From: Rubrobacter taiwanensis
GTDB taxonomy: Bacteria > Actinomycetota > Rubrobacteria > Rubrobacterales > Rubrobacteraceae
DNA: 64,000 nt
Direction: 5' to 3'
Assembly: GCF_004337705.1 (NCBI RefSeq)
Contig: NZ_SKBU01000013.1
Span: forward strand, 1 to 64,000
This document shows, piece by piece, positions 1-9,003 of the stretch. A program made the position numbers and the translations under genes. The notes under the pieces are model-generated. The model saw only the letters and a program-made list of their open reading frames with translations. It was not told where the DNA came from and searched no databases. Positions within the stretch are counted from its first letter, which is position 1. Each line of letters starts with the position of its first letter.

Positions 1-224
1 TGCAATGCCAAAGTCTCCACGGCGGTGACCGTCGAGCAGGCCTTTCAGTCTCCTATCTGGCGGAGTGGGGTCTGCAATAGGAGCCGGCCGTGAGCAGCGA
101 GCGCGCCGGCCGCGTCTTTCAGTCTCCTATCTGGCGGAGTGGGGTCTGCAATATCCCGGTTGATGATGGCTTCCTGGCCGAAGACCACTTTCAGTCTCCT
201 ATCTGGCGGAGTGGGGTCTGCAAT
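1..224 (-). CRISPR. CRISPR array, leader-proximal end (continues left)
   Basis: Three identical 37-base repeats lie at 42-78, 116-152 and 188-224, and the last six bases of a fourth repeat are at 1-6. Spacers are 7-41 (35 nt), 79-115 (37 nt) and 153-187 (35 nt). Read on the minus strand the repeat begins ATTGCAGACC and ends GAGACTGAAAG, the GAAA-type 3' end seen in many type I and III repeats. The array is therefore probably transcribed leftward from an AT-richer leader at 225-490. All repeats are identical, as expected at the leader end. No cas gene is visible in the window, so the subtype cannot be assigned. Confidence 0.95.
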
Positions 225-490
225 GGACCCTTGAAACACTTTGTGAGTAACTTATATTCTGCAAGTTTTCTGCAGTTTTCAAGGATCTGTGGTATCTCGA
301 AGAACAATAACATACCGGAGTTCGCCGGACCAGGTTTCGCAGACATGGTTTCTGCCGGTAGGTTAGAGGGGTTTGCGAAAGGCTGTTTTGTGGGGATTTG
401 CAGGCAGAATGCGCAAGCAAAAGTTTTTGAAGTGCCACCGGGTATTGATTTGCAACGCCTTGTAACTGTGGTTTGCGAATGTGATGTGTA
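225..490 (-). promoter_or_regulatory. probable CRISPR leader
   Basis: This stretch has no credible gene and is clearly richer in A and T than the flanks, with runs such as TTTGTGAGTAACTTATATTC next to the last repeat. Its position at the 5' side of the repeats, read on the minus strand, fits a leader with the array promoter and integration site. It ends just after the stop of the neighbouring GH63 gene. The assignment rests on repeat orientation and composition; no leader motif was matched. Confidence 0.6.
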
Positions 491-493
491 GGA

Positions 494-1798
494 TCACTCT
501 TCGAGCAGCACATCGAGCAGCAGGGCTGCCGTCCAGGAGAAGAAGTCCGAGCCGTGGCCCCGGCCGGTGAGCGGGTTGAAGTACTCGTAGAAACCGCGAT
601 CCCGTACGAGGCGGATCGTGGTCGCGCGCAGATGGTCGGCTTGTTCGGTGAAGCCGTAGCGCTCGAAGCCGCGCAGTAAGAACCAGTTTATGTTGATCCA
701 GACCGGTCCCCGCCAGTACTGCACCGGGGAGAAGCCGTAGCCGTACATATCGTAGCTCGGGGCGCAGATTCCGCCGCTCTTCGCTGGGTAGAAGCCGTGG
801 TGTTCCATGCTTCGAAGCATACTCTGGGCCTGGTTTCCGTCCGGGATGCCGGCGAAGAGCGGCAGGTAGCCGGAGGCTGCATAGACGCGGATGAGGGTTC
901 CAGATCGGAGGTCGTAGTCCAGGTAGGTGCCGTGCTTCTCATCCCAGAGCTTCCCGTTCATGGCGCGGGCGGTCTTCGCGGCCCGGATCTCGAAGCGGGT
1001 GGGGTCTTCGCCGAGCGCGCGGGCTAGTTCGGCCAGATCCCGCTCGGCCCGGCAGAGAAGGGCGTTGAAGAGGACGTTCTGTACCAGGAAGGGGGAGGAG
1101 TTCCGGATCTCCGCCTCGTCGTATCCATATCCGGCAAAGAGGCGGATCAGGTACGCATAGCGGTCGTAGGCGGACATTTCGGGACGATCCTCGGGGTCCA
1201 CGATGTGGGTGTCGGCGCGCTGGTAGGCCGGGATTTCCTCCGGGGAGAGCTGCATGCCGAGCAGGATCGGGTCCCATATCGGGGAGTTGTCCATGCCGCT
1301 CTCCCAGGGGTGGCGGATGTAGACGAGCCCTTCTCCTTCCGGGTCGCGTTCGCGGTAGAGGTAGTCGTGCCAGGCGGCAAGCTTCGGGAAGAGCTCCGTA
1401 AGGAACGGGCGGGCATCCTCACCGAGGCGGCGGTACAGCTCCAGCGCTGCGGTGGCGTGGACCGGGGGCTGCACCACGCCGGAGGTCTGGTGGTCGTCGG
1501 GCGAGTCGGGGCTGAGGTGAGCGTCCCAGAAGCCGATGCCGGGGAAGTACTCGGAGAAGCCCGGGTCGAAGACGACGTGGGGCAGGAGGCCGTTCTTCCA
1601 CTGGCTGCGGAAGAGGTGCAGGAGCTCCTGTGCGGCGCGCTCCGGCGCGTAGCGGGAGTAGCCGATGGAGATCAAGGCCGAGTCCCACGACCACTGGTGC
1701 GGGTAGAGCCGGGGGCCGGGGCGCGTGTACTCGCCGGTCCAGTTGAACTCCAGCACCATCTTCGCCTGCCGGATAAGTATTCGGTCTAGATGTTCCAT
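494..1798 (-). CDS. GH63 glycoside hydrolase, probable mannosylglycerate hydrolase
   Basis: A 434-residue cytoplasmic (alpha/alpha)6-barrel hydrolase without signal peptide. Sequence seen: HQWSWDS near residue 34, HPWESGMDNSP near 163-173 and YEYFNP...GSDFFSW near 404-424. In mannosylglycerate hydrolases of GH63 the general acid is the Asp of the WESGMDNSP motif (here D170) and the base is the Glu of the YEYFNP motif (here E405); both are present. Length matches the Thermus and Rubrobacter enzymes that cut the compatible solutes mannosyl- or glucosylglycerate. The ATG is preceded by AGAGG. The substrate is inferred from family resemblance; a related trehalase- or glucosidase-like specificity is possible. 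The 3' end is partly duplicated at 3232-3345. Confidence 0.8.
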   Translation of the reverse strand: MEHLDRILIRQAKMVLEFNWTGEYTRPGPRLYPHQWSWDSALISIGYSRYAPERAAQELLHLFRSQWKNGLLPHVVFDPGFSEYFPGIGFWDAHLSPDSPDDHQTSGVVQPPVHATAALELYRRLGEDARPFLTELFPKLAAWHDYLYRERDPEGEGLVYIRHPWESGMDNSPIWDPILLGMQLSPEEIPAYQRADTHIVDPEDRPEMSAYDRYAYLIRLFAGYGYDEAEIRNSSPFLVQNVLFNALLCRAERDLAELARALGEDPTRFEIRAAKTARAMNGKLWDEKHGTYLDYDLRSGTLIRVYAASGYLPLFAGIPDGNQAQSMLRSMEHHGFYPAKSGGICAPSYDMYGYGFSPVQYWRGPVWININWFLLRGFERYGFTEQADHLRATTIRLVRDRGFYEYFNPLTGRGHGSDFFSWTAALLLDVLLEE

Positions 1799-1921
1799 AT
1801 GCCTCTTGTGCTCTTCTTCGGAGCGTACCCCGGTAGTATAGTTTGTCGGCGCGGGATGCTATGGCGAAGAGCGTAAGATACGGGCCTCTTGAAGGAGATG
1901 GGGCTCGTTGAGGTGTGTTAA

Positions 1922-2224
1922 ACACACCCCATTTCGCTTGAGAGGGGGCTGCCCGGAGAGCGTCTCGAGGGGTTCCTGGCGCTTCCGGCCCTGCTCATCC
2001 TGCTGCCGCCCTTCCTGCAGGAGGGAGGGGCCCTGGGGGGTATCCTCTCCAGCCGGCTGGCATCCAGGCTGCATCTGGGGCTGCTGGAGCCCAAAGGCGT
2101 GCCCGGAGCCGAGGTCTTCCGCGACTTCGCCCTGATCTACACCTTCGCCGCCGGGGTGTTCCTGTTTATCGGGGCGGCTTCCGACTCGGTCTTGATCCCG
2201 ACACTCAGAGCATACCGATCATAA
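1922..2224 (+). pseudogene. fragment of MgtE/SLC41-type divalent cation transporter
   Basis: An open frame of about 100 codons with no start codon in a sensible place. It reads through LPALLILLPPFLQEGGALGG, then ILSSRLASRLHLGLLEP and a hydrophobic FALIYTFAAGVFLFIG stretch. This resembles half of the MgtE integral membrane domain (usually PALLVLIPAF...G.LGS.LSS.LHLG). The cation-transport half and the cytoplasmic N and CBS domains are absent, and the frame stops with TAA. I read it as a decayed remnant in a region of several gene fragments. Identification is by motif resemblance only. Confidence 0.5.
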
Positions 2225-2383
2225 CCGCCAGCGTAGATTTCCTGGGAGCGGTGAGCCTCGTGATATCCCTGGCCGTTTTCGGTCTGGCGGGCTGAGCCGT
2301 ATGGCGGAACGGCTCGTGACCGGCTGGTCCGGTCCTTTCAAAGAGCCCTCGTGGCACCGGGCGGCGAGCTGGTCCATCCGGTC

Positions 2384-3133
2384 CTAACGCCGCTTCTTCT
2401 TGTGCTGCTTCCCCCGCCGAGACTTGCCCGCCTTCGGCCGGGTTTGCGTGCGATCCCCCGCGCTCCGCTGCTCCTCCGGCGCGCGCTCCGTCTCCCTAGG
2501 GCTCCTGTAGATTAGCAGGTTCTGCAGGAGGGTGATGGAGCTTGAGGTGACGTAATAGATCAGCAACGCCGCCGGAAAGCGGCTGAGGAAGGTCGCTATG
2601 GCGATAGGCATCAGGCGCATGATGCGTCGCTGGCGAGGGGCCACGTTGCGGCTCGCCAGCTCCTGGGCGACGAGCATGGTCCCGGCGAAGAGCGCCGGCA
2701 GCACGAAGTACGGGTCGGCGCGGGTGAGGTCGGTGAACCACAGCAGGCCGCCGCTCTCGAAACCGGGAACGTGGGTTTCGAAGTCCCGGATGGTGTAGTA
2801 GAGCGTTATGAAGATCGGCATCTGCACCAGCACCGGCAGACACCCGCCGAGGGGATTGACCTGCCGCTCCCGGTAGAGCTCGGCCAGCTTCTCCTGCTGC
2901 CTCTGGCGGTCGTCTTTGTACTTGTTCCGGATCTTCTCCATCTCCGGCTTTAGCTCCTGCAGAGCGCGCACGCTCTTGACCTGATGCAGGGTGAGTGGGA
3001 AGAGGACGGACCGCACGGAGACCGTCAGGCACACGATGGCCAGCCACCACGGTGCGCCGAGGTCGTGGAAGAAGTTGAGCTCGCCCGAGATCAGGTACGC
3101 CAGCGGAGCGAATATGTCGCCGATCAGACCCAC
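2384..3133 (-). CDS. yidC: YidC/Oxa1-family membrane protein insertase
   Basis: A 249-residue insertase that helps place proteins in the cytoplasmic membrane. Visible features are the amphipathic MGLIGDIFAPLAYLI start, a first membrane segment near WWLAIVCLTVSVRSVLFPLT with the conserved groove arginine, a charged coiled hairpin (ALQELKPEMEKIRNKY), then NPLGGCLPVLVQMPIF, three further hydrophobic segments and a very basic tail (GKSRRGKQHKKKRR) expected to touch the ribosome. The reading frame is open further upstream to 3364, but that part overlaps a GH63 remnant and does not look like YidC, so the GTG at 3131-3133 is preferred. It is not next to rpmH/rnpA and is probably a second copy. Confidence 0.82.
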   Translation of the reverse strand: MGLIGDIFAPLAYLISGELNFFHDLGAPWWLAIVCLTVSVRSVLFPLTLHQVKSVRALQELKPEMEKIRNKYKDDRQRQQEKLAELYRERQVNPLGGCLPVLVQMPIFITLYYTIRDFETHVPGFESGGLLWFTDLTRADPYFVLPALFAGTMLVAQELASRNVAPRQRRIMRLMPIAIATFLSRFPAALLIYYVTSSSITLLQNLLIYRSPRETERAPEEQRSAGDRTQTRPKAGKSRRGKQHKKKRR

Positions 3134-3231
3134 AGAACCTGACGCGCTCTCTTGAGGCGGATGGCAGTGGGATCTTTCTGACCCGGAGTCCTCATGCGAA
3201 ACCCCCGTACTTTGCGGATATCGTTGTCCTC

Positions 3232-3345
3232 CTCTTCCGGCACCACATCCAGGAGCGGGGCTGCGGTCCAGGAGAAGAAGTCCGAGCCGTGGCCCGTCTT
3301 TGTGGTTGGGTCGAAGTACTCGTAGAGCCCCGCCCGCAGCTCGTG
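3232..3345 (-). pseudogene. 3' remnant of a second GH63 gene
   Basis: Minus-strand translation in one frame gives GLYEYFDPTTKTGHGSDFF followed by SWTAAPLLDVVPEE, nearly the same as the last 32 residues of the GH63 protein at 494-1798. A 28-base block is identical between the two copies. Nothing of the N-terminal 90% of the gene is present: the frame enters directly after the TGA that ends the PrsW-like fragment. The remnant runs on past the normal end without a stop until about 3126. It is a relic of a duplication or recombination between GH63 loci. Confidence 0.8.
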
Positions 3346-3360
3346 CGGCGGGCGGCTCTC

Positions 3361-3585
3361 TCACGGCGCCGTGCAGAGCCCTATGGCCGGGACGGGCACC
3401 TCCCAGTTCGGAAGGGTCTCGTAGAGATAGACCGTGAAGGTCACCGGCACGAGGAACGCTCCGAGCAGGATTACCGAGGGGATGAAGTTCGGGTTCTGGG
3501 TCGCTGCGAGCGTGCGCTCGGTGAGGTAGAGCAGTGCCACGCCCGCGATGAAGATCTGAAACCAGCGGCGGCCGAAAAGGCGCAA
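3361..3585 (-). pseudogene. truncated PrsW-like membrane protease N-terminus
   Basis: A 74-codon frame starting with ATG. It carries a membrane segment (FQIFIAGVALLYLTERTL) and the stretch TQNPNFIPSVILLGAFLVPV followed by TFTVYLYE, which resembles the first conserved block of PrsW-family glutamic intramembrane proteases. Full members have about 300-400 residues and catalytic EE and H motifs in later membrane helices; none of these is here. The frame ends at a TGA directly where the GH63 remnant begins, so the gene was probably cut by the same rearrangement. A free-standing small membrane protein cannot be excluded. Confidence 0.55.
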
Positions 3586-3711
3586 GCTATATCTCCTACC
3601 ATCTCAAAACCCCGCCCGGGAGCGGCGTGGCCCTTCCGGGCGACCCATTATACCGGCTCCGGGTGATGGTGTCGCCCGACCTCACCCGTAACAGTCCCGG
3701 CCCGTTCGGAG

Positions 3712-6669
3712 CTACTCGTAGCGCAGCGCCTCGGCGACGGGTATGTTGGCCGCCCGGCGCGCGGGCCAGTAGGTGGCGACGAGAGCGGCGAGGTAGGCGA
3801 TGCCCACGATCACGGCCAGTTGCGTTACCGGCAGGCTGAAGGCTGCGCCCGTGCCGGCGATCTGGTCGTCGGTAAGGAGCAGGTACGCCAGGGAGATGCC
3901 GAGCACCAGCCCGATAGCTATGCCGACCACTGCGATGAACGAGTACTCGATCATGAACGCCGCCTGTACCATCCGGCGCTTGAACCCGATGGCCCGGAGC
4001 ATCCCGATCTGCTGCCTCCGTTCCACCACGCTGCGGATGGAGATGACCCCGAGGGCGGCGATGCCGACGAGCAGCCCCAGGCCCATGAACGCCTGCAGGA
4101 GCGTGTTGAACGTGTCATTGGTGCTGTTCTGTTCCTCGAACTCGGCGGTCATCGAGCTGGCCTGGAGCCCGTTGGTCACGAACGCCGACTCCAGCTCGCG
4201 GGCCGTGGCGACCTCCTCCGCGCCGCTCTTTAGCCGGAAGAGGTACTGGTTTGGCGGGACGGCCATCCCGGCGTAGCGCTCCAACCCGGCCTCGGAGGTG
4301 TAGATGTCGAAGGTGCGGGCGAAGTCCAGCACGCCGATGACCGTGTACTGCGTCTCCTCGCCCGTCTGCGGGTTGCGGGCCGTGATCTCCGTCGGGCGCA
4401 TCGTGTCCTGCTCGTAGGAGACGCTCTTGAGCTGGAAGCCGGTGTCCCCGACGATGAAGGCGTTCTCCATGCGCACGTTCATCGCGCTGACCACGGCGAG
4501 GTTCGGGTCGTCCCGGAGCGCCTCCCAGACCTCCCGGTCGTTCTCGTAGCCTTCGGCGCGGACCTTGATGGGGAACTCGTTCTCCCGCAGGAAGTCCTCG
4601 TCTACGCCCTGGAGTGTGGCCTCGGCGAACTCGCTCTCGCCGCCGGCCTCCCGGACCTCGGCCGGAGCGGTAGAGACGGTGGCGAAGCCTGCCACCCGGT
4701 CGCGCAGCTCCGGGTCCTCGGAGATCGCGGCTTCCAGGTTCTGGGGCGGGTTGTTGGGGTTGGCCGACCCCTGCACCATGTAGCCGCCGGCGTATTCCCG
4801 GATCGCCTCCTCGTCGCCGGAGAACGACTCGGAGATCACGCTCATCATCACCAGCGAGAAGACGATGAGGGCGAACATGCCTAAAGTGAGACCGGTGCGG
4901 AACGGGTAGGCCAGCGGGTAGGAGGTCGCCGTCTTGATGACCGGCGCGAGCGACCGGGAGCGGCGGAAGATCACGGTCGCCAGCGAGAGCACGCTCTGGG
5001 CGTTGTACATCACGAGCCACACGGCCCCGGCGACCAGCATCACGCCGGAGAGGAAGAACATCTCGAAGCCGCCGGAGAGCTCGTAGATCCGCTCCACGCG
5101 GTCGTCGAGCCAGAAGCTGCCGAACCACCAGGCGAGCAGCCCACCGCCCGCTAGCGAGTACGCGACCCGCTCGGAGGCGACGAAGCGCCGCACCAGCACG
5201 GCCGCCGCGACGATGACCGCCGAGGTCCCGAGCCAGAAGGCGGAGCCCCAGATCTGCTGCCAGGCGACCGCGGAGAGCGCGGCTCCCCCGACCAGCGCGA
5301 GCAGCGCGATGACCGTTGAACGGCCGCGCAGGCGGCGGTTCTCCGGCTCCGGCACGTCCCGGATGGCCGCGACGATGTTCAGCCGCGAGACCCGCCAGGA
5401 GCTGAACAGGACGGTTGTGAAGGTGATGATCATGCCTAAAGAGTAGCCGGCGATCAGGCTCCAGGGCGTGATGTCGAAGCTGAAGGTCCAGCCCGGTTCC
5501 AGGGTGGCGAAGATGCGGCCTACGGTGCCTATGAGCAGCCAGGAGACGAGGACGCCGAGCCCGGCCCCCACGGCCGCCGCCAGCAGGGAGTAGAGCGCTC
5601 CCTCGGAGAGGAAGCTCTGGATCAGGTGCCGCCGCTTGGTCCCGACCGCCCGGCTGATGCCCATCTCCGGCTTGCGCTCGGCGGCGAGCATGACGAAGAT
5701 CAGGAAGATGAGCAGCACACCGACCATCACGCTGAAGAGGCCCAGGATCATGAAGATGGAGGTGAACGCGTTGGCGACCTCCTCGGCTCCGCTGAGCCCG
5801 TCCTGCTTGGTCGCTTCCACCGAGAGCCCGGTTCCGGCGGTCGCGGCCTCCAGCGCCTCCACGGCGGCTCCGGTCTCCTCTACCCCGGCCTCCGCGTCGC
5901 CGCGGTTGGAGACGAATATCGCGGAGAGCCGGTCACCGGCTCCGGTCAGCTCCTGCACCGCCTCCAGCGGGGCGAGCATCCTCGGCTCCGTGCCGGCCAG
6001 CCCGCCATCCGGGACGACGCCGGCCACGGTGATCTCCAGGGGTTGCGGCCCGGCGAAGACCTCCACGGTGTCGCCGCTTGCGAGCTCCAGCTCTTCGGCC
6101 AGAGCTTCGTTGACCAGGACCTCGTTCTCGTCCAGGTCCGGGAGGGCGGTGCCGTTCGCGGCCCGCAGCTCCTGCATCTCCTGGTCGGTGGGGAGGCCCA
6201 TCAGCGCCGCACCGGGTGCGTTCCGGTCTCCGGCCCGCACGGCGGCCGGGGCTTCGAGGGCGGGCACGAGCGTCTCTATGGCGGGCTCGCCGGCGACCTG
6301 CACGGCCAGCCCCACGTAGTCCGACTCCGGGAAGAGCGCCAGCCCGCCGCTCTCCTCGTCCTGGCCCTTGACGGTGATGGTCTCGTCTATGGGGCCGAGC
6401 TCGCGGTAGATGTCGGACTTGATGGAGTAGTTCAGCGAGTCCCCGAACCCGAAGGCGCTGGTCATAATGAGGGTCGAGAGCATCAGGCCCAGCACGATCA
6501 GGGCGCTCTGGGCCTTGCGGCGGGGGATGTTGCGCAGGCCGATGCGGAACATGATGCGGTTGAAGAGCAGCGTCCACAACACCGGGACGAGCAGCACGGC
6601 GAGGATGGCGGCCAGCGTGAGGGCCAGCCCGTCCATCGGGATCCCGAAGAGCTTATCCATTGCGGCCAT
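3712..6669 (-). CDS. ABC transporter permease, double FtsX/MacB type
   Basis: A 985-residue permease. After a short N-terminal membrane segment it has the MacB-type start [20 protein letters not shown], a large extracytoplasmic region rich in E and G (about 70-290), an FtsX core of membrane helices (about 300-450), a central set of helices (about 450-590) with a second extracellular domain (about 600-820), and a second FtsX core near the C-terminus containing [20 protein letters not shown]. Duplicated FtsX domains of this size occur in exporters of lipoproteins, lipids or peptides. It overlaps the ATPase gene by 17 bases, so the two are translationally coupled. The substrate is unknown. Confidence 0.88.
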   Translation of the reverse strand: MAAMDKLFGIPMDGLALTLAAILAVLLVPVLWTLLFNRIMFRIGLRNIPRRKAQSALIVLGLMLSTLIMTSAFGFGDSLNYSIKSDIYRELGPIDETITVKGQDEESGGLALFPESDYVGLAVQVAGEPAIETLVPALEAPAAVRAGDRNAPGAALMGLPTDQEMQELRAANGTALPDLDENEVLVNEALAEELELASGDTVEVFAGPQPLEITVAGVVPDGGLAGTEPRMLAPLEAVQELTGAGDRLSAIFVSNRGDAEAGVEETGAAVEALEAATAGTGLSVEATKQDGLSGAEEVANAFTSIFMILGLFSVMVGVLLIFLIFVMLAAERKPEMGISRAVGTKRRHLIQSFLSEGALYSLLAAAVGAGLGVLVSWLLIGTVGRIFATLEPGWTFSFDITPWSLIAGYSLGMIITFTTVLFSSWRVSRLNIVAAIRDVPEPENRRLRGRSTVIALLALVGGAALSAVAWQQIWGSAFWLGTSAVIVAAAVLVRRFVASERVAYSLAGGGLLAWWFGSFWLDDRVERIYELSGGFEMFFLSGVMLVAGAVWLVMYNAQSVLSLATVIFRRSRSLAPVIKTATSYPLAYPFRTGLTLGMFALIVFSLVMMSVISESFSGDEEAIREYAGGYMVQGSANPNNPPQNLEAAISEDPELRDRVAGFATVSTAPAEVREAGGESEFAEATLQGVDEDFLRENEFPIKVRAEGYENDREVWEALRDDPNLAVVSAMNVRMENAFIVGDTGFQLKSVSYEQDTMRPTEITARNPQTGEETQYTVIGVLDFARTFDIYTSEAGLERYAGMAVPPNQYLFRLKSGAEEVATARELESAFVTNGLQASSMTAEFEEQNSTNDTFNTLLQAFMGLGLLVGIAALGVISIRSVVERRQQIGMLRAIGFKRRMVQAAFMIEYSFIAVVGIAIGLVLGISLAYLLLTDDQIAGTGAAFSLPVTQLAVIVGIAYLAALVATYWPARRAANIPVAEALRYE

Positions 6670-7378
6670 CCACGTTCACGATCACGCCGTCGCGCATCCG
6701 CACCACCCGGTCGAGCATGCCGCCTATCCTCGCGTCGTGGGTGACGATCACGAAGGTCTGGCCGTTGGTCTTGTTGAGGTCCAGGATCACGCCCATCACC
6801 TCGTCGGCGGTCTCGGAGTCTAGGTCGCCGGTCGGCTCGTCGGCCCACACGATGGACGGCTCGTTGACGAGCGCCCGGGCTATCGCGACCCGCTGGCGCT
6901 GGCCGCCGGAGAGCTCCGCCGGCCGGTGCCCGGCGCGGTCGGCCATCTGCACCATCTCCAGCGCTGCAAGCGCCCGCTTGCGGGCTTCCTTCGCCCGCGT
7001 GCCGGAGACGAGCAGCGGCAGCTCCACGTTCTCTACCGCCGTGAGGACCGGCAGCAGGTTGTAGAACTGGAAGACGAAGCCCATCTCCTGCGCCCGGTAC
7101 TCCGTCTTCTTGTTGTCCGACATGCCCTTGAGCGGGGTGCCGTCGACGATGATCTCGCCGGAGTCGAAGTCCTCCAGCCCGGCCAGACAGTTAAGCAGCG
7201 TCGTCTTGCCGCAGCCGGAGGGCCCCATGATCCCCACCGTCTCGCCGCGCCGGACGCTCAGGTCCACGCCGCGCAGGGCGTGAACCCGGATCGCGCCGGT
7301 GTCGTAGGTCTTGTTCACGCCGCGGGCGACCACTATCTCGTCCACCGCCGCCCGGCTACTCTTCACGCTCGCCTCCAC
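6653..7378 (-). CDS. ABC transporter ATP-binding protein (LolD/MacB type)
   Basis: A 241-residue ATPase energising the adjacent permease. Motifs seen: Walker [11 protein letters not shown]-loop region [11 protein letters not shown], signature [15 protein letters not shown], Walker [15 protein letters not shown] and switch histidine IVTHD. The sequence [17 protein letters not shown] and the GDLDS D-loop are typical of the LolD/MacB/FtsE group, matching the FtsX-type partner. The start is a GTG preceded by AAAGGAGG four bases upstream. No periplasmic adaptor (MacA-like) gene is beside it. Confidence 0.92.
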   Translation of the reverse strand: MEASVKSSRAAVDEIVVARGVNKTYDTGAIRVHALRGVDLSVRRGETVGIMGPSGCGKTTLLNCLAGLEDFDSGEIIVDGTPLKGMSDNKKTEYRAQEMGFVFQFYNLLPVLTAVENVELPLLVSGTRAKEARKRALAALEMVQMADRAGHRPAELSGGQRQRVAIARALVNEPSIVWADEPTGDLDSETADEVMGVILDLNKTNGQTFVIVTHDARIGGMLDRVVRMRDGVIVNVDGRNG

Positions 7379-7477
7379 GCAGCCTCCTTTGCGGGTCCTT
7401 ATCTGTCTGACCTAAAGCTAGCCAACCCGGATTACCTGCGCATCGGCCGGAGGTCCGATTCCGGCACGGCCCGGGGT

Positions 7478-7491
7478 ATGACCGGAGTCAT
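7478..7491. promoter_or_regulatory. ATGAC-N4-GTCAT inverted repeat
   Basis: The sequence ATGACCGGAGTCAT has perfect 5-base arms around a 4-base centre. It lies in the 261-base gap between the divergent ABC exporter operon and the GH16 gene, so it could serve either. The same arms occur at 35499-35512 and, with one mismatch, at 10288-10301. The layout resembles Crp/Fnr-family sites, but the binding protein is not shown. The rest of the gap holds no gene. Confidence 0.45.
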
Positions 7492-7639
7492 GTGCACCTC
7501 CGGCGACCCTCGCGGGGTAGTAGAGTGAGGGCATGAGCCGCACGCTAAAGTTCTTGCCCGGAGCAGCCGATACTCTCCCGGCACAGAGAAAAGCGACCCC
7601 GCCCCGCGGCGGAGCCCCGGACCACCGGGGGGAGAGGAA

Positions 7640-8317
7640 ATGTATATGCGACGTTTGTTGGTGGTGCTGGCGTTAGCTAGCGTGCAAGCGATGCTCCTGG
7701 CGGGAGCCGCCGGAGCTTCATCGGCGAGCTTCTTCGACGGTTTCGCCTACTTCGACGCCGAGCGGTGGTCCAAAGGAGACCATAAGCTGGGCCGCAGCTA
7801 CCTGGACCCGCGCAACGTCAGCGTGGCCGGGGACAACCTGCAGATAAAGCTGCCCGCCCGCACGCTCAACGGCGGCGAGGTCCTCACCAACGAGCTCTAC
7901 GGCTACGGTTCCTACACCGCCCGCATGAAGGTCCCCTACGCGCCGACCTCCATAACCGGCTTCTTCCTCTACAAGAGCCCGGACTACGAGAGCGAGATAG
8001 ACATCGAGGTCTTTAACGACTCCTCGCGCAAGGTCATGTTCACCACCTACGCCAACGGCTCCCAGACCCACACCGAGACCATGCTGCTCCCCTTTGACCC
8101 CACCGCCGGCTATCACGAGTACCGCTTCGACTACGCTCCCGGATACGTCAGGTTCTACGCGGACGACAACCTCATGAAGGAGTGGACCGACGGCATCCCC
8201 CAGACCTCCATGCACCTGATGGTCAACGCCTGGTTCCCCAACTGGCTGGGCGGCAAGAAGCCCCGCAAGGATGCCTACCTCTACGTGGACTCCATCGGCT
8301 ACACGCAACGGTACTGA
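7640..8317 (+). CDS. secreted GH16-family beta-glucanase-like hydrolase
   Basis: A 225-residue exported protein. Residues 1-28 form a signal peptide (RRLLVVLALASVQAMLLAG ending near AGASSA). The mature part is a single jelly-roll domain with the GH16 catalytic signature ESEIDIEVF at 117-125: E119 is the probable nucleophile, D121 the assisting residue and E123 the acid/base. Aromatic residues such as ELYGYGSYTARMK and NAWFPNWLGG fit a lichenase- or laminarinase-like cleft for beta-1,3/1,4-glucan. The ATG is close behind GAGAGG; a second ATG two codons on is possible. It stands alone, convergent with the response regulator. Confidence 0.85.
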   Translation: MYMRRLLVVLALASVQAMLLAGAAGASSASFFDGFAYFDAERWSKGDHKLGRSYLDPRNVSVAGDNLQIKLPARTLNGGEVLTNELYGYGSYTARMKVPYAPTSITGFFLYKSPDYESEIDIEVFNDSSRKVMFTTYANGSQTHTETMLLPFDPTAGYHEYRFDYAPGYVRFYADDNLMKEWTDGIPQTSMHLMVNAWFPNWLGGKKPRKDAYLYVDSIGYTQRY

Positions 8318-8343
8318 CGCAGGCCGGGCTCTGCGGGGGATCT

Positions 8344-9003
8344 CTAGCCGCGCTCGCCCCAGCCGTGCTCGGCGGCGTAGAGGGCGGCCTGGGTGCGGTC
8401 GCGCAGGTCCAGCTTGCGGAGGATGCTGGTGATATGGTTCTTGACCGTGCCCTCGGTGATGTATAGCTTGCGCGAGATCTCTCGGTTCGACGCTCCTGTC
8501 GCCAGCAGCCGCAATACCTCTCTCTCGCGCCCGGAGAGCAGGTCCATATCGGGAGCGTGTTCCCGGGGCGGCGCCAGCCGCCGGAACTCCGAGACGACCT
8601 TGGAGGTGATCGAGCCGCCCAGCACGGCCTCGCCCCGGTGGGCCCGCTCGATGGCGGCTACCAGCTCCTCCGAGGGGGTGTCCTTGAGCAGGTAGCCGCG
8701 CGCGCCGGAGCGCAGGCCCTCGAAGACGTACTCGTCGTCGTCGAAGGTGGTGAGGATGACGGCCGCCACCCCCGGGTAGCGGCGGGAGAGGTAGCCGACG
8801 AGCTCCACGCCGTTCATGCGGGGCATCCGCACGTCAACCAGCACCACGTCGGGGTCTATGGTGGGGAGCAGCGCCAGCGCCTCCACGCCGTCGGCCGCCT
8901 CCCCGACGACCTCCACGCGCTCCTCCAGGTCCAGGAGCGTCTTGAGCCCCTGGCGCATGAGCGCCTGGTCGTCCACGATCATGACCCGGACCGGCTCAAC
9001 CAC
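8344..9003 (-). CDS. NarL/LuxR-family response regulator
   Basis: A 219-residue DNA-binding regulator. The N-terminal receiver domain carries MIVDDQ, the phospho-acceptor D57 in VVLVDVRMPRMNG and the conserved lysine in YLLKD. The C-terminal LuxR-type helix-turn-helix is LSGREREVLRLLATGASN followed by REISRKLYITEGTVKNHI. It starts with GTG and overlaps the kinase gene by eight bases, so the pair forms one two-component system. The target genes are not shown by the sequence; the diverging neighbours give no clear hint. Confidence 0.93.
   Translation of the reverse strand: MVEPVRVMIVDDQALMRQGLKTLLDLEERVEVVGEAADGVEALALLPTIDPDVVLVDVRMPRMNGVELVGYLSRRYPGVAAVILTTFDDDEYVFEGLRSGARGYLLKDTPSEELVAAIERAHRGEAVLGGSITSKVVSEFRRLAPPREHAPDMDLLSGREREVLRLLATGASNREISRKLYITEGTVKNHITSILRKLDLRDRTQAALYAAEHGWGERG

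Noticed and set aside
90-491. A 133-codon frame and an antisense 104-codon frame crossing the CRISPR repeats and leader
   Set aside because: They translate repeat units and AT-rich leader; no domain and no SD.
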